64,000 bases of DNA. Origin: Acinetobacter defluvii. GTDB lineage: Bacteria > Pseudomonadota > Gammaproteobacteria > Pseudomonadales > Moraxellaceae. The position numbers and the translations under genes are program-made. This document shows positions 1-8,563 of this stretch, piece after piece (position 1 is the first letter of the stretch; each line of letters starts with the position of its first letter). The notes under the pieces are model-generated. The model made no database searches. It was not told where the DNA came from and saw only the letters and a program-made list of their open reading frames with translations. The stretch spans positions 1,054,001 through 1,118,000 of the forward strand of contig NZ_CP029397.2 in the NCBI RefSeq assembly GCF_001704615.3, in the 5' to 3' direction.

Positions 1-140
1 AGATTCAATGCCTTCCTAAGCTATAATGGTTTTCCAGAATGGCGCACTTTACCAAACTAATTTCATTAAGTTTGGAAGTCCGAAAGGGGATACCCCTTTA
101 CCCCATAAAATTATTTTGTTGTTGTTGAGAAAAGACAAAT
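1..140. other. Unassigned AT-rich flank left of the strA fragment
   Basis: About 140 bp of AT-rich DNA precede the Tn5393-like sequence that begins near TGAGCC (141-146). There is no convincing ORF. A perfect short hairpin (AAAGGGG-ATA-CCCCTTT) lies at 83-99 and a TATAAT-like hexamer at 22-27. The abrupt change of composition at about 140 suggests the end of an insertion element or other foreign DNA joined between tnpR and strA, but I do not recognise the sequence. Confidence 0.4.
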
Positions 141-182
141 GAGCCACCTCCGCGCTTCATCAGAAAACTGAAGGAACCTCCA

Positions 183-986
183 TTGAATCGAACTAATATT
201 TTTTTTGGTGAATCGCATTCTGACTGGTTGCCTGTCAGAGGCGGAGAATCTGGTGATTTTGTTTTTCGACGTGGTGACGGGCATGCCTTCGCGAAAATCG
301 CACCTGCTTCCCGCCGCGGTGAGCTCGCTGGAGAGCGTGACCGCCTCATTTGGCTCAAAGGTCGAGGTGTGGCTTGCCCCGAGGTGATCAACTGGCAGGA
401 GGAACAGGAGGGTGCATGCTTGGTGATAACGGCAATTCCGGGAGTACCGGCGGCTGATCTGTCTGGAGCGGATTTGCTCAAAGCGTGGCCGTCAATGGGG
501 CAGCAACTTGGCGCTGTTCACAGCCTATCGGTTGATCAATGTCCGTTTGAGCGCAGGCTGTCGCGAATGTTCGGACGCGCCGTTGATGTGGTGTCCCGCA
601 ATGCCGTCAATCCCGACTTCTTACCGGACGAGGACAAGAGTACGCCGCAGCTCGATCTTTTGGCTCGTGTCGAACGAGAGCTACCGGTGCGGCTCGACCA
701 AGAGCGCACCGATATGGTTGTTTGCCATGGTGATCCCTGCATGCCGAACTTCATGGTGGACCCTAAAACTCTTCAATGCACGGGTCTGATCGACCTTGGG
801 CGGCTCGGAACAGCAGATCGCTATGCCGATTTGGCACTCATGATTGCTAACGCCGAAGAGAACTGGGCAGCGCCAGATGAAGCAGAGCGCGCCTTCGCTG
901 TCCTATTCAATGTATTGGGGATCGAAGCCCCCGACCGCGAACGCCTTGCCTTCTATCTGCGATTGGACCCTCTGACTTGGGGTTGA
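183..986 (+). CDS. strA: Aminoglycoside 3''-O-phosphotransferase APH(3'')-Ib (StrA)
   Basis: Phosphorylates streptomycin at the 3'' hydroxyl using ATP in the cytoplasm, giving streptomycin resistance. The 267-residue product matches StrA as I know it along its full length, starting at TTG, the start used for this gene. The phosphotransferase catalytic motif HGDPCMPNF lies at about residues 181-189, and the metal-binding Asp of the IDLGRLG segment follows at about 202. A GGAACC sequence a few bases upstream is the likely ribosome site. The stop overlaps the strB start (TGATG), so the pair is translationally coupled. The gene sits inside the strAB end of a Tn5393-type transposon and is GC-rich compared with the chromosome to the right. 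It appears intact. Confidence 0.97.
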   Translation: MNRTNIFFGESHSDWLPVRGGESGDFVFRRGDGHAFAKIAPASRRGELAGERDRLIWLKGRGVACPEVINWQEEQEGACLVITAIPGVPAADLSGADLLKAWPSMGQQLGAVHSLSVDQCPFERRLSRMFGRAVDVVSRNAVNPDFLPDEDKSTPQLDLLARVERELPVRLDQERTDMVVCHGDPCMPNFMVDPKTLQCTGLIDLGRLGTADRYADLALMIANAEENWAAPDEAERAFAVLFNVLGIEAPDRERLAFYLRLDPLTWG

Positions 987-1822
987 TGTTCATGCCGCCT
1001 GTTTTTCCTGCTCATTGGCACGTTTCGCAACCTGTTCTCATTGCGGACACCTTTTCCAGCCTCGTTTGGAAAGTTTCATTGCCAGACGGGACTCCTGCAA
1101 TCGTCAAGGGATTGAAACCTATAGAAGACATTGCTGATGAACTGCGCGGGGCCGACTATCTGGTATGGCGCAATGGGAGGGGAGCAGTCCGGTTGCTCGG
1201 TCGTGAGAACAATCTGATGTTGCTCGAATATGCCGGGGAGCGAATGCTCTCTCACATCGTTGCCGAGCACGGCGACTACCAGGCGACCGAAATTGCAGCG
1301 GAACTAATGGCGAAGCTGTATGCCGCATCTGAGGAACCCCTGCCTTCTGCCCTTCTCCCGATCCGGGATCGCTTTGCAGCTTTGTTTCAGCGGGCGCGCG
1401 ATGATCAAAACGCAGGTTGTCAAACTGACTACGTCCACGCGGCGATTATAGCCGATCAAATGATGAGCAATGCCTCGGAACTGCGTGGGCTACATGGCGA
1501 TCTGCATCATGAAAACATCATGTTCTCCAGTCGCGGCTGGCTGGTGATAGATCCCGTCGGTCTGGTCGGTGAAGTGGGCTTTGGCGCCGCCAATATGTTC
1601 TACGATCCGGCTGACAGAGACGACCTTTGTCTCGATCCTAGACGCATTGCACAGATGGCGGACGCATTCTCTCGTGCGCTGGACGTCGATCCGCGTCGCC
1701 TGCTCGACCAGGCGTACGCTTATGGGTGCCTTTCCGCAGCTTGGAACGCGGATGGAGAAGAGGAGCAACGCGATCTAGCTATCGCGGCCGCGATCAAGCA
1801 GGTGCGACAGACGTCATACTAG
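986..1822 (+). CDS. strB: Aminoglycoside 6-O-phosphotransferase APH(6)-Id (StrB)
   Basis: Phosphorylates streptomycin at position 6 and acts together with StrA. I chose the ATG at 986, which overlaps the strA stop by one base and gives the usual 278 residues; an in-frame ATG at 977 lies inside strA. The kinase motif GLHGDLHHEN is at about residues 168-177, followed by the metal-binding Asp in VIDPVG. The gene is full length. It ends 25 bp before the 81-bp terminal repeat of the transposon, the normal position for strB in Tn5393. Confidence 0.97.
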   Translation: MFMPPVFPAHWHVSQPVLIADTFSSLVWKVSLPDGTPAIVKGLKPIEDIADELRGADYLVWRNGRGAVRLLGRENNLMLLEYAGERMLSHIVAEHGDYQATEIAAELMAKLYAASEEPLPSALLPIRDRFAALFQRARDDQNAGCQTDYVHAAIIADQMMSNASELRGLHGDLHHENIMFSSRGWLVIDPVGLVGEVGFGAANMFYDPADRDDLCLDPRRIAQMADAFSRALDVDPRRLLDQAYAYGCLSAAWNADGEEEQRDLAIAAAIKQVRQTSY

Positions 1823-1847
1823 ATATCAAGCGACTTCTCCTATCCCC

Positions 1848-1928
1848 TGGGAACACATCAATCTTACCGGAGAATATCGTTGGCCAAAGCCTTAGCGTAG
1901 GATTTCGCCCTCTCCCGCAAACGACCCC
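1848..1928 (-). repeat. 81-bp Tn5393 terminal inverted repeat, strB end (IRR)
   Basis: Read on the minus strand, this 81-bp segment begins GGGGTCGTTTGCGGGAG and matches 4621-4701 with four single-base differences. The length and sequence are those of the long terminal repeats of Tn5393 (Tn3 family). The outer tip faces right, towards the tet(Y) module. The 5 bp beyond it (ATGTG) do not match the 5 bp beyond the other copy (AAAAT), so no target duplication joins the two ends. Confidence 0.93.
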
Positions 1929-1984
1929 ATGTGGGCGGTAAAATCAGCTATGTCCGTATTCCCTCACCTGAAGACTTCTGGTGA
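1929..1984 (+). pseudogene. 3' fragment of an unknown gene cut off at the Tn5393 junction
   Basis: An open frame runs directly out of the transposon tip and ends at a TGA at 1982-1984. Its last 17 codons read VGGKISYVRIPSPEDFW. The stop overlaps the ATG of the next gene as TGATG, the signature of a translationally coupled pair. This suggests it is the tail of a real upstream gene of the tet(Y) donor DNA whose front was lost when this junction formed. I do not recognise the family. Confidence 0.5.
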
Positions 1985-2256
1985 TGAAAATGGCATCCCC
2001 ACCCGGAAACTGGAAAACCCGCTATAAAGCCAGTGATCTTGCAGACCATCAAAGATTAGAAATGACCTGCAAGAAATGTAACCGCCTTGTTTATATCAAT
2101 AAGGCAATGATCAGCTCAATTCGAGGACACGAGCAATTATATTTGGACGAAGTTGAACGACGCGCACGCTGCAAAGCTCAAAATTGCCGTGGCACCATGC
2201 GCATGGCAATGGTGCGTCTTGATGAACTCAGCGGTTTTATTGGCGGGATTGCTTGA
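1984..2256 (+). CDS. Small hypothetical protein with two Cys pairs (possible zinc ribbon)
   Basis: A 90-residue protein from the ATG at 1984, which overlaps the stop of the truncated upstream frame; a GTG at 1981 would add one residue. It has CKKC at about residues 30-33 and CKAQNC at about 67-72, so two cysteine pairs could bind one zinc ion. The rest is basic and helical. It ends 15 bp before the convergent tetracycline efflux gene. I recognise no family. It probably travelled with tet(Y) from an earlier host because its composition differs from Acinetobacter DNA. Confidence 0.6.
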   Translation: MKMASPPGNWKTRYKASDLADHQRLEMTCKKCNRLVYINKAMISSIRGHEQLYLDEVERRARCKAQNCRGTMRMAMVRLDELSGFIGGIA

Positions 2257-2271
2257 TCTCCCGCCAAGATT

Positions 2272-3447
2272 TTAAGATCGCAATAAACTGGCTGACTGGC
2301 GCAATAATGGTATAGCAATAAGATAAAGGCTTGCTGCGACGAGCCAAACCCAACCATCCCACTGCCCCGCGGTTAAGCCATAAAGCGTCGTAAATCCGAC
2401 CGGCCCGATAATCGAGGTTATATTCGTCAACCCCGTTAAAGTTCCCTGTAAAGCACCTTGTTTTTCATCGCAAACAAGACCTGAAATAATGGCCTGCAAA
2501 GCAGGCATACCAATGCCGCCTGTGGCCAGCATAAAAATTGCCGGCAGAACCATCCAGCTTTGCGTGATAAAAGCCAGCAATAAAAACCCGCACATATCAG
2601 CGCCCATTCCAAGCAGCAACACACCGCGGTCACCCAGTCGCTTTGAAAGAGTGCCGGTTAAAACAGCTTGTACGAATGTATGTGCTGCACCAAAAACGGC
2701 CAGCGACACACCTGCTGTGCCAATATCCCAATTCAAGCGCTGTTCGCCATAAATCACCCACAAAGCGGCGGGCGCCTGCCCAATCAGCTGCATAAGAAAA
2801 AACAACGCAAAAAAGCTGGCAAGTCCCTGAACTGCAAAATTGAAGCGAAAGCCTTCAAACAAATTGATTTTGGCTGGCTGTCCTTCAGGCGGTTGTGACG
2901 GCGTTTTGGGCAACAAGAAAGCCACCAAACAAAAGGCAATTGCATTGAGAAGAGCCCCTGCCACAAAGGGCGCATGCACAGATATATCACCAAGAACACC
3001 GCCAATAGCAGGCCCTGCAATCATACCTGCACCAAAACACGCCCCCATAAAACCAAACCAACGCGCACGTTCTTCCTGTTTAGTTGTATCAGCGATAATT
3101 GATGCCGCGATTGCACCAGTTGCTCCGGTAACACCTGAGATAATCCGGCCGATATAAAGCACCCATAAAACAGGCGCTGCCGCCATTATGCTATAATCAA
3201 TCGTGGCACCTAAAAATGAAACCAGCAAAATAATCCGCCGTCCATAGCGGTCAGATAACCGCCCTAAAACGGGCGCGCAAAAGACCTGCATAAACGCATA
3301 AAGCGATAAAAAAACACCATAGTGAAATGCTGTTTGCTCTGCCGGTACAAATTCATTTAATAAAGCCGGAACCACCGGCATGATTAATCCCAAACCAATC
3401 GCATCAAGCGCGACAACAATGAGTGCGGTTATAAGTGATTTTGACAT
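2272..3447 (-). CDS. tet(Y): Tetracycline efflux MFS transporter, probably Tet(Y)
   Basis: A 12-helix major facilitator pump that exports the tetracycline-metal complex in exchange for protons. The 391-residue protein has the diagnostic DAIGLGLIMPVVP segment in helix 1 (about residues 15-27), the loop 2-3 motif GRLSDRYGRR (about 62-71), and the helix 5 region GPAIGGVLGD. Overall it is clearly a Tet(A)/(B)/(H)-group exporter. From memory it fits Tet(Y), known from plasmids that also carry strA-strB, better than Tet(A), Tet(B), Tet(H) or Tet(39). It is transcribed divergently from its repressor across two operator palindromes. It appears intact. The class assignment is less certain than the function. 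Confidence 0.9.
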   Translation of the reverse strand: MSKSLITALIVVALDAIGLGLIMPVVPALLNEFVPAEQTAFHYGVFLSLYAFMQVFCAPVLGRLSDRYGRRIILLVSFLGATIDYSIMAAAPVLWVLYIGRIISGVTGATGAIAASIIADTTKQEERARWFGFMGACFGAGMIAGPAIGGVLGDISVHAPFVAGALLNAIAFCLVAFLLPKTPSQPPEGQPAKINLFEGFRFNFAVQGLASFFALFFLMQLIGQAPAALWVIYGEQRLNWDIGTAGVSLAVFGAAHTFVQAVLTGTLSKRLGDRGVLLLGMGADMCGFLLLAFITQSWMVLPAIFMLATGGIGMPALQAIISGLVCDEKQGALQGTLTGLTNITSIIGPVGFTTLYGLTAGQWDGWVWLVAASLYLIAIPLLRQSASLLRS

Positions 3448-3462
3448 AGATGTGACTTTTAT

Positions 3463-3506
3463 TTATCATTGATAAGTTGGCGATAATAAACTTTATCAAC
3501 GATAAA
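3463..3506. promoter_or_regulatory. Two tet operators in the tetA-tetR divergent promoter region
   Basis: Two palindromes lie in the 82-bp space between the divergent genes: TTATCATTGATAA at 3463-3475 and TTTATCAACGATAAA at 3492-3506. Both have the TATCAnnGATA core of known TetR operators, and the roughly 30-bp centre spacing is that of paired tetO1/tetO2. TetR bound here would repress both genes until tetracycline releases it. Confidence 0.9.
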
Positions 3507-3529
3507 TTGTCAAGAGGTAATGCAATAAA

Positions 3530-4153
3530 ATGACCAAATTGGATCGTGAGACCGTTATTCAGGCTGCACTTGAACTTCTCAACGAAGTCGGTGTTGACAA
3601 TTTAACAACGCGAAAATTGGCCGAGCGCCTGAAGGTGCAGCAACCTGCTCTTTATTGGCATTTTCGCAATAAGCGCGCCCTGCTTGATGCCTTATCTGAA
3701 GCCATGTTAGAAAAAAATCACACCCGCACCGTGCCTCAGACAGGAGAAGACTGGCGTGTCTTTTTAAAAGAAAATGCACTCAGCTTTCGTAGCGCACTGC
3801 TTTCTTATCGTGATGGCGCACGCATTCATGCGGGCACACGCCCAACCAGTGCGCAATATGAGCGCGTGGAAAAACAGATCAGATTTTTATGTGAGAGCGG
3901 ATTTGAACAGCCCGATGCCGTACGGGCATTAGTGATTGTCAGTCATTATACGACGGGCTCTGTCAGTGAGCAGCAAGCAGCCCTCGAAGATAGTTCTGAA
4001 CGCAAACAAGCCTCAAAAGAAGCCCCTGCACAGCCATCACAGTTTCTATCTCATGCCTTTGATACATTCGATGCGGAAGGTGCCGATTTTGCCTTTGAAT
4101 ATGGATTGGATGCTTTAATTTCCGGTCTGGAAATGAAGAAAGCCACAAAATAA
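3530..4153 (+). CDS. tetR: Tetracycline repressor TetR of the tet(Y) unit
   Basis: A 207-residue TetR-family dimeric repressor of tetA and itself. The N-terminal helix-turn-helix includes the segment LTTRKLAERLKVQQPALYWH at about residues 25-44, where the recognition helix QPALYWHF is typical of true TetR proteins. The C-terminal region has the four-helix ligand and dimer domain, with HAGTRP at about 100-105 in the drug-binding part and ERKQASKEAP in the variable loop. It starts 82 bp from the divergent efflux gene, across the two operators. A hairpin terminator follows at 4173. Confidence 0.93.
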   Translation: MTKLDRETVIQAALELLNEVGVDNLTTRKLAERLKVQQPALYWHFRNKRALLDALSEAMLEKNHTRTVPQTGEDWRVFLKENALSFRSALLSYRDGARIHAGTRPTSAQYERVEKQIRFLCESGFEQPDAVRALVIVSHYTTGSVSEQQAALEDSSERKQASKEAPAQPSQFLSHAFDTFDAEGADFAFEYGLDALISGLEMKKATK

Positions 4154-4172
4154 CTTAGCAGATGCAACATAA

Positions 4173-4197
4173 AAAAGCCCCGCAAAGCGAGGCTTTT
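4173..4197. terminator. Intrinsic terminator, convergent tetR / 98-aa gene
   Basis: AAAAGCC-C-CGC, loop AAA, GCG-A-GGCTTTT: a GC-rich stem with one mismatch, flanked by A and T runs, lying between the ends of two convergent genes. It can act in both directions. Confidence 0.8.
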
Positions 4198-4216
4198 AAA
4201 ATGATTAACTTAAAGA

Positions 4217-4513
4217 TTATGCTTTTGGTGCAGCTTTTGGTTTGCGTGTTGAATAGACGACAAAGAACCCTGCAACCAAACCATAACCAAGCCATTTAAA
4301 TGGCAGTATATCCGCATCTTCGCTGCGGATTGCACGTACCGCAACCGTGCCCGGACGTGTTTCCACACCCGCTTTACCACTGCTTTGAGCCGCTTCAATC
4401 TGATCAGGTGAGACGACCCATTCACGGCCTGTATATTTATCATAGGCCATAAAACCAAAGCCCACGATGAGTGCGGTGATTGCGCCTGCAATCAAACGAA
4501 TGCGCATATTCAT
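4217..4513 (-). CDS. Small hypothetical membrane protein
   Basis: A 98-residue protein with a hydrophobic segment at about residues 6-24 (IRLIAGAITALIVGFGFMAY), a polar middle of about 45 residues, a second hydrophobic segment at about 73-87, and a basic Ala/Pro/Lys tail. It could be a two-helix inner-membrane protein. No family recognised. It is convergent with tetR and shares its terminator. The right Tn5393 terminal repeat begins 108 bp upstream of its start. It probably came with the tet(Y) DNA. Confidence 0.6.
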   Translation of the reverse strand: MNMRIRLIAGAITALIVGFGFMAYDKYTGREWVVSPDQIEAAQSSGKAGVETRPGTVAVRAIRSEDADILPFKWLGYGLVAGFFVVYSTRKPKAAPKA

Positions 4514-4620
4514 ATCAAATTTCCATTATTTAATCTTGTTCAGCTTTTAAGCTGACAACAGCAAAAACATCAATTAGCAAAGCCGATCACTTATTATTAT
4601 CTAATTCAAAATCACAAAAT

Positions 4621-4701
4621 GGGGTCGTTTGCGGGAGGGGGCGGAATCCTACGCTAAGGCTTTGGCCAGCGATATTCTCCGGTGAGATTGATGTGTTCCC
4701 A
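4621..4701 (+). repeat. 81-bp Tn5393 terminal inverted repeat, tnpA end (IRL)
   Basis: Begins GGGGTCGTTTGCGGGAGGGG and is the inverted copy of 1848-1928, differing at four positions. As in other Tn3-family elements of this group, the tnpA stop (TAG, minus strand, 4654-4656) lies inside the repeat. The outer tip faces left, towards the tet(Y) module. Confidence 0.93.
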
Positions 4702-6489
4702 TCCGAGCGGCGAAACATGGGCCAAGAGATCGGGCGATAGCAGCTTTCCATCGCGTTTCTGGTTTGCAACGACCTCGCCGAGCTTCATGGTGTTCCAGAA
4801 GATGATGATGGCGGCGAGCAGATTCATGCCGGCGATGCGGTAATGCTGGCCTTCGGCGGAACGGTCGCGGATTTCACCGCGGCGGTGGAAGCTGATTGCC
4901 CGCTTCAGCGCATGATGAGCTTCGCCTTTGTTGAGCCCGATCTGGGCACGCCGTTGGAGTTCGGCATCCAGAATCCAGTCGATCATGAACAGGGTGCGCT
5001 CGACGCGACCGACTTCCCGCAGGGCTGTCGCGAGCTCGTTCTGCCGCGGATAGGAGGCGAGTTTCCGCAGAATCTGGCTTGGCGCGACGGTCCCGGCAGC
5101 AATGGTGGCGGCGATGCGCAGGATGTCGGGCCAATTGCGCTCGATCATGGCTTGGTTGACCTTTCCGCCGATCAACGCTCGCAGGTGCGCCGGGGCGGCC
5201 GACGGATTGAACGCGTAGAGCCGTTTGGATGGCAGGTCGCGGATGCGCGGAGCGAACCGGTAGCCGAGAATGGCACATGCGGCAAAGACGTGATCGGTGA
5301 AGCCGCCCGTGTCGGTGAACTGCTCGCGGATATGGCGTCCAGCATCGTTCATCAGCAGGCCATCGAGGATGTAAGGCGCTTCGCTTGCCGTTGCAGGAAT
5401 CACCTGGGTTGCGAACGGCGCATATTGGTCGGAGACGTGGCTATAGGCTTTCAGGCCCGGGGTATTGCCATATTTCGCGTTGACCAGGTTCATGGCCTCA
5501 CCTTGCTCTGTAGCGACGAAGAACTGTCCGTCGCTCGAAGCCGACGTGCCCATGCCCCAGAACCGGGCCATGGGTAACGCTGCCTGTGCCTCGACCACCA
5601 TGGCCAGCGCCCGGTCATAGGCTTCGCCCTCGACATGCCACCGTCCAATGCGGATCAATTCCCAGAAGGTGTGGGTGTTTGTCGCATCCGCCATTTTGCG
5701 CAAGCCGAGGTTGATCCCTTCCGCCAAGATAACGTTCATTAGCCCGATCCGGTCAGCGCAGGGTGCTCCTGTGCGCAGATGGGTGAACGCTTCGGTGAAG
5801 CCGGTCGCCGCATCCACCTCCAGCAGGAGATCGGTGATGCGCGTGGGCGGGATCTGCTTGTAGAGATCGAGCACCAGATCTTCGGCGCCTGTCGGCGCGG
5901 CGGCTTCGAGTTTCTCGATATGCAGAACGCCGTTTTCAATCGACCCGCCCGGGATCGTGCCTGCGCGAGCGGCACGGCCAAGCTCGCGCAACCGCATGTC
6001 GAGGCGAGCTTGCCGGTCTGCCAGCCATTCCTCCGGCCGCAATGGCACAGCGAGACGACCGCCTTCCGCGATGGATTGTGCCGGAACGAGTGCGTGTTTC
6101 AGATCGCCATAGCGCCGGGACCTAGTAAGCCAGACATCTCCGGAGCGGAACGCATCGCGCAGATGGAACAGCACCGCGATCTCCCATAGGCGAGCGTCGC
6201 CAGCCCTCTGGGCCCGAAGGTGGCGATGCCATTTCGAGCTGGGCCGCAAGAAGCTGGTCATCGCGGCATCGTTCAAACCGGTACGAAGGGCCGTCACCGC
6301 TTCCAGAAGCGGCAGTGCAACGGGCGCAGCTCGCAGATCGAGCAGGCGCAACATGCGTGGAGCGTATCGGCGGAAGCGGTGATAACCGTCGAGCACATGA
6401 TTGAGCGGATCGTCGGCCATGGTGGCGGTCAGCCTGGTTGCCATTGCAACAAGGGTTTTTAAGCCGTCCCACCCTGACCCACTCGCGAT
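4654..6489 (-). pseudogene. tnpA: Tn5393 transposase TnpA, C-terminal part (interrupted)
   Basis: This encodes the last about 609 residues of a Tn3-family DDE transposase, including the conserved catalytic half. Translation runs unbroken to the TAG inside the terminal repeat. The 5' part lies at 9384-10441 beyond the IS26 composite transposon. Joining the two with one copy of the 8-bp target duplication gives 2886 bp, exactly 962 codons including the stop, so the interruption is the only visible lesion. A long minus-strand frame continues into IS26 antisense sequence, but that is accidental. As it stands the transposase is inactive. Confidence 0.92.
6482..6489. repeat. 8-bp target duplication of the IS26 composite transposon (left copy)
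   Basis: CTCGCGAT directly precedes the left IS26 end at 6490. The same 8 bp occur at 9384-9391 directly after the right IS26 end. Eight bases is the duplication length made by IS26, so the whole 2894-bp unit entered tnpA in one transposition. Confidence 0.95.
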
Positions 6490-7309
6490 GGCACTGTTGC
6501 AAATAGTCGGTGGTGATAAACTTATCATCCCCTTTTGCTGATGGAGCTGCACATGAACCCATTCAAAGGCCGGCATTTTCAGCGTGACATCATTCTGTGG
6601 GCCGTACGCTGGTACTGCAAATACGGCATCAGTTACCGTGAGCTGCAGGAGATGCTGGCTGAACGCGGAGTGAATGTCGATCACTCCACGATTTACCGCT
6701 GGGTTCAGCGTTATGCGCCTGAAATGGAAAAACGGCTGCGCTGGTACTGGCGTAACCCTTCCGATCTTTGCCCGTGGCACATGGATGAAACCTACGTGAA
6801 GGTCAATGGCCGCTGGGCGTATCTGTACCGGGCCGTCGACAGCCGGGGCCGCACTGTCGATTTTTATCTCTCCTCCCGTCGTAACAGCAAAGCTGCATAC
6901 CGGTTTCTGGGTAAAATCCTCAACAACGTGAAGAAGTGGCAGATCCCGCGATTCATCAACACGGATAAAGCGCCCGCCTATGGTCGCGCGCTTGCTCTGC
7001 TCAAACGCGAAGGCCGGTGCCCGTCTGACGTTGAACACCGACAGATTAAGTACCGGAACAACGTGATTGAATGCGATCATGGCAAACTGAAACGGATAAT
7101 CGGCGCCACGCTGGGATTTAAATCCATGAAGACGGCTTACGCCACCATCAAAGGTATTGAGGTGATGCGTGCACTACGCAAAGGCCAGGCCTCAGCATTT
7201 TATTATGGTGATCCCCTGGGCGAAATGCGCCTGGTAAGCAGAGTTTTTGAAACGTAAGGCCTTTGAATAAGACAAAAGGCTGCCTCATCGCTAACTTTGC
7301 AACAGTGCC
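6490..7309 (+). mobile_element. IS26, left copy
   Basis: Starts GGCACTGTTGCAAA and ends TTTGCAACAGTGCC, the 14-bp terminal repeats of IS26, and is exactly 820 bp long. Confidence 0.97.
6553..7257 (+). CDS. tnp26: IS26 transposase (left copy)
   Basis: A 234-residue IS6-family DDE transposase from the ATG at 6553, the usual MNPFKGRHF start; an upstream in-frame ATG at 6535 would add six residues. The three acidic positions are the Asp of HMDETY, the Asp of INTDKAPAYG, and the Glu of NVIECDHGKLK. It catalyses replicative and conservative movement of IS26. The protein ends VFET, whereas the version I remember ends VFEM, a possible single-base variant. The translation is identical in the right copy. 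Confidence 0.96.
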   Translation: MNPFKGRHFQRDIILWAVRWYCKYGISYRELQEMLAERGVNVDHSTIYRWVQRYAPEMEKRLRWYWRNPSDLCPWHMDETYVKVNGRWAYLYRAVDSRGRTVDFYLSSRRNSKAAYRFLGKILNNVKKWQIPRFINTDKAPAYGRALALLKREGRCPSDVEHRQIKYRNNVIECDHGKLKRIIGATLGFKSMKTAYATIKGIEVMRALRKGQASAFYYGDPLGEMRLVSRVFET

Positions 7310-7681
7310 GAATTTAGCGCGGTCGCTAAACATTTCGGCACCACCCAGGTGCTGCACGATATCAATCTGAAAATTGATGCCGGTGAATACCGGCTGGCTG
7401 CCGACGATCCGGATGAGGAGAACACCCTCGCCACGGCAGTTTTCACCCTCGATGCCAACCACGTCAGGTGGCAAATTTTCGACATTAACCGCGACGATGC
7501 TAAATTTCAGGGAGAAGTGCGTGGGTGAGATAGCCGGTCGTCAGTCATAAAGGGCAGGGTAGTACCGTTGGCCCGGCGTTCGATAGTACCGTCCGGATAC
7601 TGCCAGATATCGGCGTCCAGGGAGATGTCCTGAAGCGCGGTGTCCGGAATTTCAGGTTTGTGTCTCTACAAAGACTAACTA
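7310..7681. other. Gene fragments between left IS26 and aph(3')-Ia
   Basis: This stretch has no complete gene. A plus-strand frame begins at the IS26 edge as EFSAVAKHFGTTQVLHDINL, which resembles the start of an ABC-transporter ATPase. It then changes character (VFTLDANHVRWQIFD and following) and stops at about 7528, so it looks like two fused gene scraps. The remaining 150 bp are GC-rich and may be a phage-gene scrap on the other strand. Such filler is carried by IS26-aphA1 transposons. Confidence 0.55.
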
Positions 7682-8497
7682 TCAGAAAAACTCATCGAGC
7701 ATCAAATGAAACTGCAATTTATTCATATCAGGATTATCAATACCATATTTTTGAAAAAGCCGTTTCTGTAATGAAGGAGAAAACTCACCGAGGCAGTTCC
7801 ATAGGATGGCAAGATCCTGGTATCGGTCTGCGATTCCGACTCGTCCAACATCAATACAACCTATTAATTTCCCCTCGTCAAAAATAAGGTTATCAAGTGA
7901 GAAATCACCATGAGTGACGACTGAATCCGGTGAGAATGGCAAAAGCTTATGCATTTCTTTCCAGACTTGTTCAACAGGCCAGCCATTACGCTCGTCATCA
8001 AAATCACTAGCATCAACCAAACCGTTATTCATTCGTGATTGCGCCTGAGCGAGACGAAATACGCGATCGCTGTTAAAAGGACAATTACAAACAGGAATCG
8101 AATGCAACCGGCGCAGGAACACTGCCAGCGCATCAACAATATTTTCACCTGAATCAGGATATTCTTCTAATACCTGGAATGCTGTTTTCCCGGGGATCGC
8201 AGTGGTGAGTAACCATGCATCATCAGGAGTACGGATAAAATGCTTGATGGTCGGAAGAGGCATAAATGCCGTCAGCCAGTTTAGTCTGACCATCTCATCT
8301 GTAACATCATTGGCAACGCTACCTTTGCCATGTTTCAGAAACAACTCTGGCGCATTGGGCTTCCCATACAATCGATAGATTGTCGCACCTGATTGCCCGA
8401 CATTATCGCGAGCCCATCTATACCCATATAAATCAGCATCCAGGTTGGAATTTAATCGCGGCCTCGAGCAAGACGTTTCCCGTTGAATATGGCTCAT
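7682..8497 (-). CDS. aph(3')-Ia: Aminoglycoside 3'-phosphotransferase APH(3')-Ia group
   Basis: Phosphorylates kanamycin, neomycin and related aminoglycosides at the 3' hydroxyl. The 271-residue product matches the Tn903-type enzyme throughout, with the catalytic motif THGDFSLDN at about residues 187-195 and the metal-binding Asp of IDVGRVG at about 208. Compared with the Tn903 version I remember, it has Leu in NSNLDADLYGYRW, Asn in GKPNAPE and Ala in WLTAFMPLP. These changes match the aphA1b/aphA1-IAB group common in IS26 transposons. Upstream AT-rich DNA (8498-8563) runs to the right IS26. Apparently intact. Confidence 0.96.
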   Translation of the reverse strand: MSHIQRETSCSRPRLNSNLDADLYGYRWARDNVGQSGATIYRLYGKPNAPELFLKHGKGSVANDVTDEMVRLNWLTAFMPLPTIKHFIRTPDDAWLLTTAIPGKTAFQVLEEYPDSGENIVDALAVFLRRLHSIPVCNCPFNSDRVFRLAQAQSRMNNGLVDASDFDDERNGWPVEQVWKEMHKLLPFSPDSVVTHGDFSLDNLIFDEGKLIGCIDVGRVGIADRYQDLAILWNCLGEFSPSLQKRLFQKYGIDNPDMNKLQFHLMLDEFF

Positions 8498-8563
8498 AAC
8501 ACCCCTTGTATTACTGTTTATGTAAGCAGACAGTTTTATTGTTCATGATGATATATTTTTATC

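Noticed and set aside
2272..3447. Assignment of the efflux gene to tet(A), tet(B) or tet(39)
   Set aside because: The N-terminal and loop sequences differ clearly from the Tet(A) and Tet(B) sequences I know and fit tet(Y) with strAB context better; tet(39) is less like it.
4843..5577. 244-residue plus-strand frame antisense to tnpA
   Set aside because: GC-rich DNA gives long open frames on the opposite strand; no ribosome site, no family features, and full overlap with a known coding sequence.
4654..7080. 808-residue minus-strand open frame
   Set aside because: It joins the C-terminal part of Tn5393 TnpA to about 200 codons of antisense IS26. The IS26 boundary and duplication at 6482-6490 show that the join is an insertion junction, not a gene.
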